In this document: positions 20,938 to 34,550 of the stretch, in pieces | Position numbering within the stretch: the stretch's first letter is position 1 | Layout of the letters: the number at the start of each line of letters is the position of its first letter | Assembly (NCBI GenBank): GCA_949130495.1 | Contig: OX422207.1 | Span: forward strand, 835,548,073-835,612,072 | Direction: 5' to 3' | Length of the DNA: 64,000 nt | Origin: Sambucus nigra | Taxonomy: Eukaryota; Streptophyta; Magnoliopsida; Dipsacales; Adoxaceae | Position numbers and translations under genes: made by a program | The notes under the pieces: model-generated | What the model was told of the DNA's origin: nothing | The model's input: only the letters and a program-made list of their open reading frames with translations | The model's database searches: none

Positions 20938-22820
20938 TGTGGCGATCCCCGATCCTCGCCTGCGGGGCGGGCGGGCGAAGGGAAAGGATCCTCGGGTCCC
21001 GCGCATCCCTCTCGGGAACGCTTTGGTAGGCGTCATTTGAGATGAGGTGTAAAAATGTAGGGAGATTCAGAGTCGCTAGTCTATTTTACTCAAAATAGAC
21101 AAAAGAGAAAGGGTAATCCATCCCGAAGGATGGTATCCAAAGACATACTGGTGAATACGAAACCAAAATGATTCGAGAAGAGTTCGGAGGCTAAGTTACA
21201 AAATGGGAAGGTGTTAGGCACCCATTCCGCCCTTTCGGTCTCTCATGGATATTTGATGTTTTCCTTTATTTTTCCCATGATATGTGTGCATGGGTATATA
21301 TATAATGGAGATAGGAATCCTTGACTTGTATCATGGAAGAGATAAAGCGAGTCATCCATAGGAAGGTATAAAAATAATATTAGAAAAATAAGATTTATGC
21401 GATTACCCCTACGTTGATCGTTATAATGGAACGATAACGCATATGGAGTAATAAGTCACTAAGACCAAGTATGTAGAATATAAGAAGATTGGATTTAGAG
21501 AAGATAGAAAATGAGAATCCCTATTCAAAATTTATGAGCAAACCCTCCTTTTGTTATTTTTTTGGGTTTTATTTATATGAAAGTAGGAGATGTGCAATAA
21601 TACTAAATAAAAATTATATTAGGACGTGTGAGATGAGATAATAAAAGTGCTAGGTAATAAAACAAGTTATTACAAATTTAAGAGAATTTGCAGAGAAAGT
21701 TGAGAAAATTGGACCTTCTTGAAGATCTTGAGCTTGATCTTGAATGTTAGAGAGCATCCCTTGCACTTGGATGATGATGAAGAGTGGATAATTCACCAAG
21801 TTTGGTGAAAAGGGTGATGAAAAGTGGAAATTAAGAAGAGATTTGGATGTTGAAATCACGGTGCCTTCGAGAGAGGTTTTTGGGATTCGCTGACAGCGAT
21901 TTGTATCAGATATGCGCTCCCTTGCAAATGAGGTGAAGGCCTCCTTTTATAGGCCCAGGTCATTTCCGATCGGCATAGACCTGGTCCTGCCTATCGGCAT
22001 CTGCCGATAGGCAGGGTTCAGAACCTGCCGTTTGGCAATGTGTTTCAGGCCTTTTTGGAAAATTGGCTGGCGAGGGCAAACCATTGGTCAAAATTGTGCA
22101 TGGGGCAGACCATTGGAAAGATGATTCAGAGACCTTTAAAAGTCCTTTGGACCGCTCTCGGGTTTGGGAGTTAACTTTGAGTCAAATATGGTTCAGAAGC
22201 GTTTGTCGGTCCATTGGACGGGAAATCATTCGGACGCAAACAGATCGTTCGTCCGCGTGGTAAGTCCAAATCACGTAGGAGGTGGACTGTTGGCAAGGTT
22301 AGGAGATTTACTTCAAGATTTCAAAGAGTTTGACCTAGTTTGGGGAGTTGACTTTAGCCAACCGGGCCCTGGAAGCATTCGATGACCTCTTGGAGTCAAA
22401 CTTATCGTTCGTTCGCATGGTAAGTCGGAATCGCGCACGGAGTGGACAATTAGAAAGGGTTTTCAGTGCCCTTCGAATATTCATTCATTCTCGATCGAGC
22501 TGAAGAGTTGATTTAGGTCAAACAGAGCCCGGGAGCGTCCAGTGGCCTCTAGATCAGGTTTCAAACGCAAACGAATCGTTCATCCGCATGGTAAGTCAGA
22601 ATCATGCGCGGGATGGACCGTTGGAAATGGAATTTAGTGCCCTTCAAAGATTCATTCAGCTTTGGTCGAGCTGAAGAGTTTGAATTTTTGGTCAAATAGA
22701 GCCTAGGAGTGCCCGATGGCTTCTAGGTCAGTACTCGGCACATGACCTGGGTTTGTAGTGATGAAGGGACGTGCTAGGGACCTTAGGAGAGTTAGGGGGT
22801 AACATAATCGGGTGTCTACA
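20938..22820 (-). repeat. 5' LTR of the inner Tat element
   Basis: The plus strand starts TGTGGCGATCCCCG and ends CGGGTGTCTACA, TG...CA in both directions. Flanks are the primer site on one side and the CTAAG duplication on the other. It contains a minus-strand TATA box (21945-21951) and the palindromic module (21964-22013). Subrepeats of about 165 bp, each with a GATCGTTC-TCCGC-TGGTAAGTC block, lie between 22060 and 22700. Confidence 0.92.
21945..22013 (-). promoter_or_regulatory. LTR promoter driving gag-pol of the inner Tat element
   Basis: The minus strand reads CTATAAAAGGAGG over 21945-21951. Upstream are TTCCGATCGGCA (21964-21975, one base off the palindrome), TATCGGCA (21992-21999) and TGCCGATAGGCA (22002-22013). 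This is the promoter copy that would have driven the genomic transcript. Confidence 0.65.
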
Positions 22821-24705
22821 CTAAGGCGCCCTTATAAGGTAATTTTACGCCGAACATGTCATTGTTGGTGAATACAATGGCACGAGCAGTATCCAGGTCT
22901 TTCCTTTCCCTCTTGTTTAGAACTGGGTTGGATACGTCTACCTAAAATACTTGATGGATGTCGGCTTCTATTCTCACCTTCTCCTTCAGCTTCTAAACGG
23001 TGTGATGAGCTGGGTCAGTGTAGCCGTGGATAACGGCGACCAATCTTGTTGTGGAAGATCCTCTTATACTTTTTGGACCATGTTGATCATTGTCATTACA
23101 TTTGCCTTTGTTTCGCTGATGTAATCCTTAAGGTCCCTCCTTGGACAAGTTCCTCCAGGTTTTTTATTCATTTTGCAATTCTTTATGAGGTGTCTGTGAT
23201 CCTGGTGATAGTTTCACTAGTGGATGGCATCCCTATCTTTTGGATCACTGGTAATTTTGAGATGCCTTTTGAATAAAGTCTTGTATTTGATCTTATAAAT
23301 AATCTTATAGATGGGCTCCTTGAAGATTTTCTCCAATTCCTTATAACCGTTCTCACTGTCCTGGGATCTGGGGCGACCCTTTGAGCCTTCATTCCTAGAT
23401 CATTTCTTAGTCGATGGAGGTTGATTTCCCCCCCTGGGGGCCTTTTTACCCTGGCATATTTTTTTATCAGTTGGGACTCTACATTGACGATGTTATCCTC
23501 CACCCTGGCATATTTTTCAATATGAGACATGAGATCATCCATTTAAGAGGTCGTCTTCTTCATTAGTTATTGGTAGAGGTCATCTAATCGCTCCAAGTGG
23601 AATTTGAAAGAAGAAATCGTCAGCTAGTTGTTAGAATCATTAGTTTCATTGTATAACTCTTAGTACCTCTGAGCGTACTTCCTAGGAGACTCTCCCATCT
23701 TTTTCTTCAGAGAGATCACCGAATCAACCTCCATGATTACCTTGCTTCTTGTGATAAACAAGGATGCAAATTGCTCGACTAACTCTCTAAAATAGGAGAT
23801 TGATATGAGGGATAACTTTTCAAACCACTTTCGATCGATCTCTCCTAGAGTCGATGGAAATACCCAATATATTAGGTTATCATGATGGATTCAAAGTGAC
23901 ACGGTCTGGCGGTAGTGCCAGATGTGATGGTTTCGATCTGCCCTTCTGTCGAACGTTGTGACCTTTGGTGTGGAGAACTTCTTTAGGGGATCAAAAGAAT
24001 TTATTAGTTCGATAAAAGGTGATGGTAGACCATTCCCTAAAGCCTTTTTGGCTAGGACTTTAGGAGTCCTGACCAAATTTGAATTCGTCCTTCCTTCCAA
24101 CTCTATTAGAATGAGTCCTTTTAGTTCGTATCTCTTTTGTTTAGTTTGGCTAATCCTCTAAACAAGAAGGCCTGCTACATTGAGCGGACTCCGTGGGTCG
24201 GGGTTGCTGTTACTCGCAATTGACAGAATTCCTCTCGGGAGAGAGATCACATCATTGGTGGTAATGCACTACACGAGGTCTTCTTAAACGGGAAGCCCTA
24301 CCATATTGATTCCTTAGGGAGTGACGTCCTCTTTTATGATGGTGATGATTACGAGAATCTAATGTGCAATCCTACGACTGCTGGGTCAACTTCCTCTTTA
24401 TATGGGTAATCTCCTGATCGCGATCATCCAGCCTTTCCTTATAAATGCTGTCCAGGCGAGAAATAACTCTCCCTTCTAGTCGATCGATCGACGCTGTGTG
24501 ATATCATCGACTAGGTCTAGATCTCCCAGGTGAGCTTCCTATGGACCTTGATTTTTGCTGGAGAAATAGCATCCAATAGGAGTGTGATCCCTCCCTACGA
24601 CACATATTTTAGAATGAACATGACTCCTTATGTGACTAAGGTGAGGCTAGTATGCACTGATTATTAACTTCGGGCTTTATTGGCTTTAGCAGTGGTGAAA
24701 ACTTC
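22821..24705 (-). pseudogene. Outer Tat element: gag and start of protease, degenerate
   Basis: Near 22880-22826 the minus strand reads FTNNDMFGV, the lead-in to the protease continued at 4855. 23542-23183 is the Arg/Lys-rich C-terminal gag (MDDLMSHIEKYARVED). 24100-23891 has PSPFIELINSFDPLKKFSTPKVTTFDRRAD-like capsid start. Many stops and frame changes are present. Together with 1092-4855 this is one element split by the inner insertion. Confidence 0.7.
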
Positions 24706-24708
24706 GAT

Positions 24709-24726
24709 TTCCTATAGACAGTGCCA
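24709..24726 (-). promoter_or_regulatory. Primer binding site relic of the outer Tat element
   Basis: The minus strand reads TGGCACTGTCTATAGGAA. It resembles, with a few changes, the TGGCGCCGTCTGTGGGAA leader common in plant Ty3/gypsy elements. It lies between gag and the presumed LTR end at 24730. Confidence 0.55.
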
Positions 24727-24729
24727 AAT

Positions 24730-25220
24730 TGCAGGTGTTATTGACCCATAATAAATGCTATAATTGCATAATGGTCCCACGAATATTATGAATGTGGAAA
24801 TAATAACAACACTATATATGTGGTTCGGCCATGAGGTCGGCATACATCCACGGGAAAAGACAGGGAAGTTATTATTAAAGTCAAAAGATGGTAACAACCG
24901 GAATGCCAGGGAAGTTAGTCGAGAGTCCAAGTTGTTACATGCAATTTATAATTCCCTTCATTCGAATTAGATCACCCATATTTATAGACCCAGGTGTCCA
25001 ATATTCTTAGGCCTCTTTGTGTCTATCTTAACTAGGTTCAACATTTTCATTAATAATGGTCTTTAGATTAGTTTTTGTAATCTCCAAGATTTGTTCATAT
25101 CTCTCTAAGATCTTCAATCCCCCTTAACCCTTTGGTCCACCATGGGACTCTCACGTGGATTCCCATGTGTTCGATCACGTGGTGTCAATTCGATCATACT
25201 CCCCTCAGTAATCACATCAC
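24730..25220 (-). repeat. Probable 5' LTR of the outer Tat element, right end uncertain
   Basis: It starts TGCAGGTGTTATTG two to three bases beyond the primer site. The partner LTR lies outside the window to the left, so the right boundary cannot be set by comparison. It includes an ACTATATATGTGGTTCGGCC block, of a type often seen in plant LTRs. Confidence 0.4.
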
Positions 25221-25422
25221 TTGAAGCCAATAAAATAAATTCCCAATCACCAATATGATAATCCCTCAACAGACCAAAGAACTCAACAACAACAAGATTA
25301 ACAACACAAATGGGTATTTTTTTATAGCTAACTCAAGTCTTTTTTTATTTTAATTAATTTTTGAATTCAAATCTCACATATATACATATACATGAAAAAA
25401 ATTAAAACAAGTATTACACACT

Positions 25423-25457
<35 letters not shown>

Positions 25458-28400
25458 AAAGACCTCAAAACTATGTAATAATGTAGCTCACATATATAAA
25501 GAGACAAAGGATGAGGAGAAAAACTTACCGAAATAAATCCAGATCAAAAATCAAATGCAAAAATTAAATTCAACACACATCAATACCCCTAAAACAAAAC
25601 TCCTTTGGATAAATGGGTGGATGAGAAGGAGTGAATGAATCTTTTCTAGGTAAAAAAGGATGAGGTATGGTTTTGGGGAATGTTTAGGACGATATGAATT
25701 ATGGGAAGACGAAGGCACCTCTTATACCCACACCTCATACAAATGAGAGGAATCTCTTTCCAGAGCTCTCATTTGTAAAAGGAATGCCTCATTCAAATGA
25801 CGGTCAAAACTTCTCCAAAAATAAAAAAATGGTGAGAAAAATAAGTTGCTCTTGAAACAGGAAAAACAAAAAATAACACCAAAAGTTGTACTTTGCACAA
25901 GACAATGTTAACCATGGACCCCCACGCATGTAAGTTAAAGCATGTGGGAATGGTAATAAAAACTCGTAAAAATAGTGAATCCAATAGAAAATAGTCATGA
26001 ACCACCCAAACCAACCTAAAGATCAATTTATGACATTAGTATACCATACTGAGACAAGGTGTTCATGTCGATATCGACATCAAGCTAACCCTGTGCATTT
26101 AGTTCAATAAGGCCAAAAAAATCACATATTAGATAAAACTGTTCAAACCCCTTATTCTTTGACTCATTTCTCTCTAATGTGTGCTATATTAGTATTTCAT
26201 ATTTTCAACATGAGAATATGACCTTGCATGGAAATTTTTATATTTTTCTCATTAGCATAAATAAATTAAGTATTTTGCCAATGGTAGTTATCACCCTCTT
26301 TAGGTATTTCTTACCATTAATTTTCTTCTCATTTTATTATACTCACAACCAAGGGTTCTTAAAATAACACCTGGAAAATATAGAAAAGAAAATTGACTTG
26401 ATTTAGTGCAAACCTATTTCATGAAAATCTTGTCAGATTAGAATCGATCACACACCCTATCACAACTCATGTATATATTCGTGTCATATGGTAAATAATA
26501 TAACATGATTGATATAGGTTTCTCCTAAGAGAACTTGAACGATAATGATCAAAAGAAGTTAACTATAAGATCACAATATCCTCTAAAATTTTAGAACCCA
26601 AAAATAAAATTAGGTCATAAGATGTTGTTTCTCAATTTTCTATCATAGAGTACAAACGAATCCTAACCTAGAGATTATTAGGATTACTTACATGTAATAG
26701 TTAGACATGAGAGTGTTGGAAGCATCATATATCTCGCAAAACTTCTTCTCATTCCTTCCACTACTCATACTATTTTTCTTGCCTTTCCATCCTCTTAAAT
26801 TATCCCATGAACTTTTGGGATGGTCAAAAACGGTATTCAAAAACTTCTAGAGCTTCAATAGTTTCTTTTAAAACAAGAAGAAACATAACTAATGAAATAT
26901 AAATATACAAAAGAGGGACTTAATTAGGTATTTCTATTACTAATGGAAATTTCAAAACTTCTTTAGACTTTATTTTATGATTGATTGCAAAATTATGAAT
27001 TAGTTAAAGCATAATCAGTTAATCAAGCAACAAAAACAAGCATATAATAAATAGGGTTTAGAGAGACTTTTCAAACCGAAGTTTTAACGTGGTTCAACCT
27101 TGCTTATGTCCACACTCCAAATAGTACTAGAGAAACTTTACTATTTCTAGCTCACATAGGCGTAACCAAAACCTTATAAGTTATTATAACACCTTGTAAA
27201 ATATAACCAACAAAGAAACAACCTTCCTCTTTTCCCAAGCGAACTCAAGAGAGACCAAGGTATTATCGAGCCTTAAATCTTCACAACAATAACACTACCA
27301 GATGTGAAGATATTATGAAGATCAATAATGTCAAACAATCTTGCTCAATTAGTAACTCTTATGAAATGAGTTTACTTTCTTCCTTTAGAAATGTAAATGT
27401 TCTAACAATCACAAGTATTGAACTCATTTGGGGTTTGTATTAATTATTTATCAGAGTTGCGTATTGGATTTTGAACTTTAATATAGACAGGGTTAAGCAT
27501 CAAACTTTTGATCAAATGGGTTTTGGTTTGTAACTTTGTTTTAATGGAATTTTTGGGCCTAAGACTCACACCTTCGGAAAATGGATTTCAAAACTCGGTT
27601 TCTCTATCTAGAAAACTCAAGTATGGAGTACATAAGATTTGAGACATCACTCTACTCTAATAATGATGTTTTTATAAGCTTGAGTTTTTTTATGAAGAAT
27701 GTAAAATTATCTATTTATTAGTCTTTGAAGAGAAATTAGTCGTTGAAGGGTAGTCTGGTAAATTATGAAACTTTGAATTTTGAACACTAGTTATTGGAAA
27801 ATTAACCATTTAGGCCCAATTATTGGAACCATGGTGTTTTTACTCAACTTAAATTCATAGACTAAGTTTTCTCAAAAGTTCAAATTTAGTTTATAAGGAA
27901 AGAAATCCATATACGCCGTTTAAGTTGACTCAAGCTACTTTGATTTGGTGGAAATTATGCTTTTATCTTTTCAGGGATGATTGGTTGGTTTGGGGATTAT
28001 ATGTATGGGTTATTGAGTTAATACTTATCTATACAAATCATTTACATCATTATAATCATTCCTAAACCACTCAATAATTTTGGATGCATTTATATAACCT
28101 TGATCACATGAGTTAGTTAATGATAAAATTTATTTACACTTTTATAGAATTTATTTAAACTTTTAGATGCTCAACTGTGGATGCTAAAAATAAGTTGTCA
28201 TGTGAGCATCCAGTCGGTTGAGTTTCTTGGGTTTTGATCTAACTGATTTGGTTTATGAATTGGGATAGAGATGATTAGTTTTATTTAAATAATTTCTTAA
28301 TAGGATATGTATTTGAACAACTCATATGAATGACTTGATTTTCATTTGCTAGTACTAGGTTGCTTTACTTGATTTTGTGTTCATAGATTATTATATTTTC

Positions 28401-29462
28401 TTTGGTTGAGATAAGTCATCTATTGATCTTAATGTTATGAATAACTTCAAACACATGGATTATATTGTGAACTTATTTTCGCTCGAGTTCTTGTATTTTC
28501 TTGAGGTAATAGTTCTCTTCTGGCCTTAGTGTATTAGATTGTACATTCTCCGTAAGAAGTCTTATCATGTGTCGGGTTATTATTTTTAGTGGAGAGAATA
28601 TAGTAAGGCCTTAAGATATCAATTGAATTGTCGCAATGAAAAATATTTTATCTAATAATACTTTTATTAGAACTATAGTAACTTTCCTCAAGTAGTTAAC
28701 AATAGTCCCTTAGGAGACCTTACCTCTTGTAATAGGTGCAAAAATAATGTTATGGAAAATCCACCATCTTTGGGTTAGGAGAAACATTTCGAGGTGGTTA
28801 AGAAAGTGTCTTAGTTAACCATTTAATAAACATGATATCTTTATTTGTCATAGAAATTTGTCTACCATCATAGCCAAGACCTAATTTGTCCTTTGAGGTT
28901 TAGGGTGGTGCTAAGAGAATTTTCCATAATTGCTCACAACACACTTCAAGGTTAAAATTTACAATCTTAGACTCTTATAAGTATATTTTTAGGTTCTAAT
29001 TTTTTTCTTCAAGAACCTCATGGAATGAGATGACTCAAGGAGTGTCATTGTTAAGGTAAAAAACTTTTCATGAAAGATCTCAATCTCTTTATCCCTCTCT
29101 TTTAACTTCTCTATGAGAGTTCCTTCTCAGGATTTCAACTTTCCCACAAGTGACTCATCCTCCTCTATGGTTATATCAATGGGCACTTTTGAATCTTGGT
29201 ATGAAGATTAAGGTTTACTTTGTCCATCTCTAAGGAAAACTCATAAAGATCATTATATTTTAGAGTTTCTCTTCTCTCTCATCAATGCAAACTTCCTCTT
29301 TTTTACCCCAACTCCCTCTCAGCTCTAGACTCATAACCATCATCCAACACCTTATCTTTAATTAGAGATCTGGGAGACTAGTCATATCCTTATTGGTGGT
29401 GAACGTAATAAAGTTGTGTTTAATGGGAGACTCGCTACCATCCAAGTCTGAGTAACGATAAC
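25221..29462. other. AT-rich spacer with weak copia-like relics
   Basis: No gene is supported. A (TA)n tract lies at 25425-25454. 26130-26700 shows loose collinear similarity to 36120-36620 (shared ATTTTTATATTTTTCTCATTA and TAGAAAAGAAAAT blocks). 28930-29462 resembles the degenerate gag C-terminal region of the copia relic at 37430-38000, for example GATAACTAAGG before the solo LTR against TTATCACTAAGG at 37925-37936. It is most likely the left part of an old minus-strand copia copy. Confidence 0.4.
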
Positions 29463-29467
29463 TAAGG

Positions 29468-31956
29468 TGTAACAACCCATAAATTTAAATTGAAATTATT
29501 TAAAATTTATTTGGAATCTTAAAAAATAAATTCTTGGAATTTATTTATTTTTAGTAATTAAAATTGTTGGTTTTTATTTATGAAAAGTAAGATTTTAATC
29601 GGAATCAAAATTGGAGTAAAATTCTAAGAGTTACAAGTTTTATAAATGAAACAAGGGATTTCAGGTGTCAGGTACCCCGACCCGATTCGGGAGCAGGCCG
29701 AACCGGTTCAGCCAGGTCGACCAGTATTTTCAAAAGAATTCTTATGCCAATTAAACTCTAATCTTTTTCTCACTTAAATAAACTTGGGGCTAAGCTTTTC
29801 CAATCACTTTTTCATAAACCTTACAACCAGAAGGCTCTTAAGCCTTCATCATCTTCTACCTCTAAACCCTAGCTCCATTATACACAAGATTCAAATCAAG
29901 ATTTGTCAAGATAAATCGGGTTTTCTCAAGATGATACAAGAACGAATCTTTGTCAACTTTTAGTGAGGAATGCATCTACATAATCATATTTCTTCAAACA
30001 AATCTCAGGCATGGTTACCTCTATCGCTTTCCCTTAGTATTATGCGTAGTAATAATGGCCTACACTAAATACATGTGTTTCTTAAAATAAATTTGAAATA
30101 TTAATTAGGGAAAGGGGAAGATAACTCGGGACTGTTTTTCTGAAAATTTCTAATGTGAATGAACACTCAAAACCTTGCATGTTAAGGTAGAGATTTGGGT
30201 GTTGTAGACGTTACGGTGTTCGCATGTAGATTCTTACTTAGGAATGTTATTTAATAATTCATATTATGTTAAATAATGGAAAATTTGTGGATGTCTCATA
30301 GCAGAAAATTCTTGTTATATTATCTCAATAACATTCATGTGATTATACATTTAATAACTTGAGAAGAAAGTGTGATTTAATTAATATTGAGATTAAACAA
30401 ACACTAATTGATTAATTAATGGTGTTTGAATTAAAATTGGTGAAATAAATATAACAAATGGAAATTTAGCTTTATGTCACTTGTTTATTTTATTATGTTC
30501 GACACCGCAGGAACGACAGGGTTATGGGATAGATAGAGTGATCACATTTACTTAGGTTTCTTTCTAGGTATTGGACTAGTTAATAGACCTTTGGGTAGTT
30601 ATCGATTTCTAGGTATGGGACTAGATAGTGGTGATGGTTTACGGATAGATATTCCGAGGGAGGGTTGATTTTTACATTGTTCCTTGGATTAGCGAGTTGA
30701 GGATTGAGGCTAAGTGGTGTTGGTTAGTTGGTTTTCTTCCTATATGATAGGCTAGGAAATATTTGTGCATCGGAACCTTTAAGTATGAGGGTGTTTTGAG
30801 GATTACATGTCGCATAGAAAGGTTGGGGCTAATTTGAGATGATAAATAAGAAAAATGAGAAATTGAGAATTGATACCTAAGATAATAAAAACGGGTATTA
30901 AAATATATTTGCGACAAGGGTATGTGCAGGGCTGATAGTTAAACGGGTCGACTGGCTATATCGTCATGGGTGTGTGTGACGTCACGGGTATGTGCGGGGT
31001 GACTGGCTATAGTGACGTGTCGTGCGTGGAACCTCACGAGTGTATGCAGAGCTGATAGTGAACCGGGTCGACTGGCCATAGCGATGGAAATGGGTGTGGT
31101 GTAGAACATGTGGAAGTACCACAACTAAAATGATATAAAACGTTAAGCGAGAGTTCCTCACTAAAATGAGGAATAACTTAGTGGGAGTCCCACAACTAGG
31201 ATGACATAAGACTTTATGCGGGAGCACTGTGACTGATAATAATTAAATGAGAAAAAGGATAAATTCGAGTAAATTGATTGAATAAATAGAAATAGAGTTA
31301 TTGGAAATAAAATAATTGAACTTGGATTTTAGATAGACTTTGTTGTGGTTAGATAGTGATTTAATTCTATCACATGTTAATTTATCTCGTTTAATATAAA
31401 ATATTCCACTGTCGTGTTTATTGCGTATAATGCTATTGTCTGGGTTTAAGGACCCTATTTGAGAGGAGTATCTAGTATCCATGCTCGGGGATCTGACCCT
31501 ATGCGTTGACTAATATTTTTCAGGTTGTATGCTAGAGTAGCTGCGTAGAATTTATTGGAGATCATTTTGGAGGTGTAGCTGGAGTTTATTTATTTATTCA
31601 CATTATTAGAATAGATTTCCTTTATTCAGTCATTTTTATTATGAGACTTCATTATGGATCTTATTGGGCCATTCGGTTCCAAAGTTGTTTACTATTTCAG
31701 TCAGTTACCTTATTGGATTATTTTCATTTGGAGTTTTAAATAAATGATGGAGTTGGATTATTTCGGAGTTTAGCATGGTGACGGATAATTATTATTGCAT
31801 GGATGATTATTTAATTGGTTTAAATCTGATTGTATCTCTTATGGATGAAAATTTAATATGTCTCATATCTGTTACATGCTAAGAATGGTATTTAATTTAG
31901 TGACGTCAGACGTAATCTCGGTGGCGGCCGACGCCAGGAATGCACGGGGTGTTACA
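29468..31956 (+). mobile_element. Solo LTR of a Tekay-like Ty3/gypsy element
   Basis: The sequence runs from TGTAACAACCC to GGGGTGTTACA, with complementary termini. A perfect 5-bp duplication TAAGG is at 29463-29467 and 31957-31961. At 2489 bp with no coding region or second LTR nearby, it is a solo LTR left by LTR-LTR recombination. The orientation is plus, judged from the start resembling the minus-strand start TGTAATACCCCG of the element at 39864. It interrupts an old copia relic. Imperfect repeats with GGGTCGACTGGC(C/T)ATA lie at 30940-31090. Confidence 0.88.
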
Positions 31957-31961
31957 TAAGG

Positions 31962-33959
31962 GTGGAATTATTTTCCTTCTTCTCACTACCCTTCATTTTT
32001 AGCTTAATGGTACACACACCTACTATTTGCCCAAAAGCTCAAAATTTTTAAGCACTTGCGAAAGTCTTCTTCTGACTTCTCATGACCTTAGCACTTATAA
32101 TCCGGTCTACCGGAAGATTTTTCTACCCTATTGTCCTTTATTTTTATAAGAGTATGCATATTACTCAAAGTTCCCATAAGATTAGGTTGTCTTTTTCCGT
32201 TGATCAAAACTCGCTTCATGGCTCTAGTCCTTGAGTTTGTTCTGACAAAGCTTCATGAAAATCAATTAATGGACATCATCGCCTTCATGCATATCCTTTT
32301 ATACCACTATTAGGAAGGTAAACAAACACATAGACTCATGCACATTTTACTCACATATATTTTCTTTATAGAAAAATACATTTTGAGTGTGTTTATGTGT
32401 TGATATGGATCTTTGGACTTGTTTATAAAAATGCAAGTAAAACTGTGTTTAAAAATAACTTAAGATTGAATTTTCTAATGGTTATTGAGGTCTGTCGCAG
32501 GAGCTTCACAACAACGGGACCTTATCTCATTCATCAATCATGTCTCACTGACCGTGCCTTTTTCAGAGTTTTTTCTCTTTGGCTTGCTTTGTGCCATCAC
32601 TCTAGGTTCTCCACATCGATGCAAAATCTCGCTACAGTAAAACTCCGGTAATATGTGTTTGTCTAGAGCAAAAGTCACTATTTGAACTAGATTTTTCACA
32701 TATTTCTTGGTATTTGTTCAAACTAAAGATCTGACTAAATAATTTATACTTTTACACCATGTCACTTCATGTAAGCCTACTCCATACCTATTTATCCCCC
32801 CAAGCTTCTCTTACAAGCTTGTGTGTATAAGTAAATATTTTGGGCTTTATTTTTTTGAGTTAGTGTAAGTGTGATTTTGTGATTTCTTTGTGGAAAAAAT
32901 ATTTTTGCTAAATATTTCTTGACACAAGACTCATTTTAAGAGAATTTTGAAAATAAAAACTTCTTTCCTATTGAATCTTGTACTCTTCCAAGTTTCAAAT
33001 CTTATTTTTCTCATAAATAATCTCTTGAGATGTTTATGTTTAAATATTTATGAAATCTAAAAATATTTTGAAGTAAACTTGTTTCCGTTAAACTATTTTT
33101 AAAACTTGAACAAATCCCTTTCTAATTTGTTCTTGTGTTATTTTTATGTTTAATTTCTCTCAAAGATATATTTTATGAATTAAGCCATTGCTTTTTAAAA
33201 TACTTTCACCTTAGGTCATCACACATCTAGAAAGTGTTAACGCACTCATTTCAGTCTTATCATCTTGTTCCAAAACTTGGAATACAAAGTTTCTCTTCAA
33301 ACTCTAACAGAATAAAGTTTGCTTCAAACTTTAAACGAATACTTTTTTGGCACGAGGACTTTAGGACATTGGTTGCAGAACAAAATCGATCGTGATTGTG
33401 CAACGTTCTCCTGCTATTAGCACTCTCTATAAAGGATATGGTAGAAAAGAGTGTCTAAAAGGTTATAGTGGCGTGAGGGTTGAAAGTCTATTACTTCTAG
33501 CTGTAGAACTCTACCATAGTGCATTTGACATTCTGTTAACCTGAGGTTTTTTCCTATTGCGAGTTTTTTTCTCTTAGGCTTTAGTGTTGTGATATATTAT
33601 TTACCTTTTCGCATTTATATTAAGCCACCTAAATATTGGAGATGAAATTAGGTGTAGTTGAATTGGTAAGCAATTTGTCATATAGACCTTATGGCTTGTA
33701 TTTGTTATCCTAACTCGAACTTGAAAAGAAAACCTTGTCATAACTTGATAAGATATTTTAATTGGGTAATTTTTATCCATCTAGATTTCGAGCCCACACA
33801 CTCTCAATGTTCTATAATCTCTTATTGGTTGATCTAAAATTTTGGGGATTATATTAAAGAAACTTTTGAAATTATCTGGTCGATAAGGAGACTCAACCTC
33901 ATCCTCATCATAATTATCATCCTAGATGGAGGAATAACTCTTATATGCATTCAGCAAGA
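31962..33959. other. Degenerate sequence, partly copia relic, interrupted by the solo LTR
   Basis: The first 300 bases continue the relic broken by the solo LTR (CTTCTCACTACCCTTCAT, similar to 38055). The remainder is AT-rich; 32330-33860 may be LTR-like but has no paired copy that I can see. No gene is supported. Confidence 0.35.
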
Positions 33960-34550
33960 TGACCTTCACTTTGTTGGGCGGTAGCAAATAATCCAATTCA
34001 AAGTTTGTAGAGATCTTTCTAAAGATCCTATGAAATTTAACATGTTTAAGATGATGGATTTAGGGAATTTATGTGATAGAGATCTCAAAATCATCTTAAT
34101 TACCCTCAAGTACCAAATATTATCTCCTAAATTGAAATGATAGTTCATGATATCAAGGAATTTTTCGTAAAACTTATTAAATGTATCATTATATTGCATC
34201 GACAACATCTCAAATATGGTGGAAAGAGGTCAAACCTTTGAGAGAAAAACTGTATCATTTCCATCATGGGTTATTTGTACTACTTCCATTCCCCCATAAA
34301 CGTCTTTCACGTCGTAATCAAGTGGAACTCCTTTAATGTGACTACACAACACAAAATATTTACCCTCCTAAAGTTATAAATGTATAGCCTATGCTCATCC
34401 TCATTCCAGTTATCTACGGTATGAGGGATACTATTATCATCTTGTTTTATCGTGAGATGTATCCATCCATTATCCATGGATGACCAAAACCGCTCGTCTT
34501 GGGATTTTAGGACAAAATTCATATGTGTCTTCTACTACGCATAATTTCTA
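33960..34550 (-). pseudogene. Copia gag relic A (UBN2-type)
   Basis: The minus strand reads FSGRNYA, then MNFVLKSQDERFWSSMDNGW (34522-34460), NWNEDEHRLY and VTLKEFHLI. After a frame change it reads NDTFNKFYEKFLDIMNYHFN, then IKMILRSLSHKFP and a SLERSLQTLN end (34208-33966). This order is that of the gag N-terminal and UBN2 domains of plant copia elements. Stops and shifts make it dead. A second diverged copy is at 38270-38880. Confidence 0.75.

Larger units (their letters stand above)
4861..22820 (-). mobile_element. Inner Tat-lineage Ty3/gypsy retrotransposon, complete but inactive, about 18 kb
   Basis: LTRs lie at 4861-6707 and 20938-22820. The 5-bp duplication CTAAG is at 4856-4860 and 22821-22825. 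On the minus strand the order is 5' LTR, primer site, gag, protease, reverse transcriptase, RNase H, archaeal-type RNase H, integrase, then a long 3' region holding two plus-strand genes and 80-bp tandem repeats, then the 3' LTR. Size, dual RNase H and the long 3' region fit the Tat/Ogre lineage. The two LTRs differ by many substitutions and indels. For example, a stretch of about 40 bases near 21110-21150 is missing from the left copy, so this insertion is older than the Tekay element at 39864. No purine tract is recognisable beside the 3' LTR. Confidence 0.92.
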
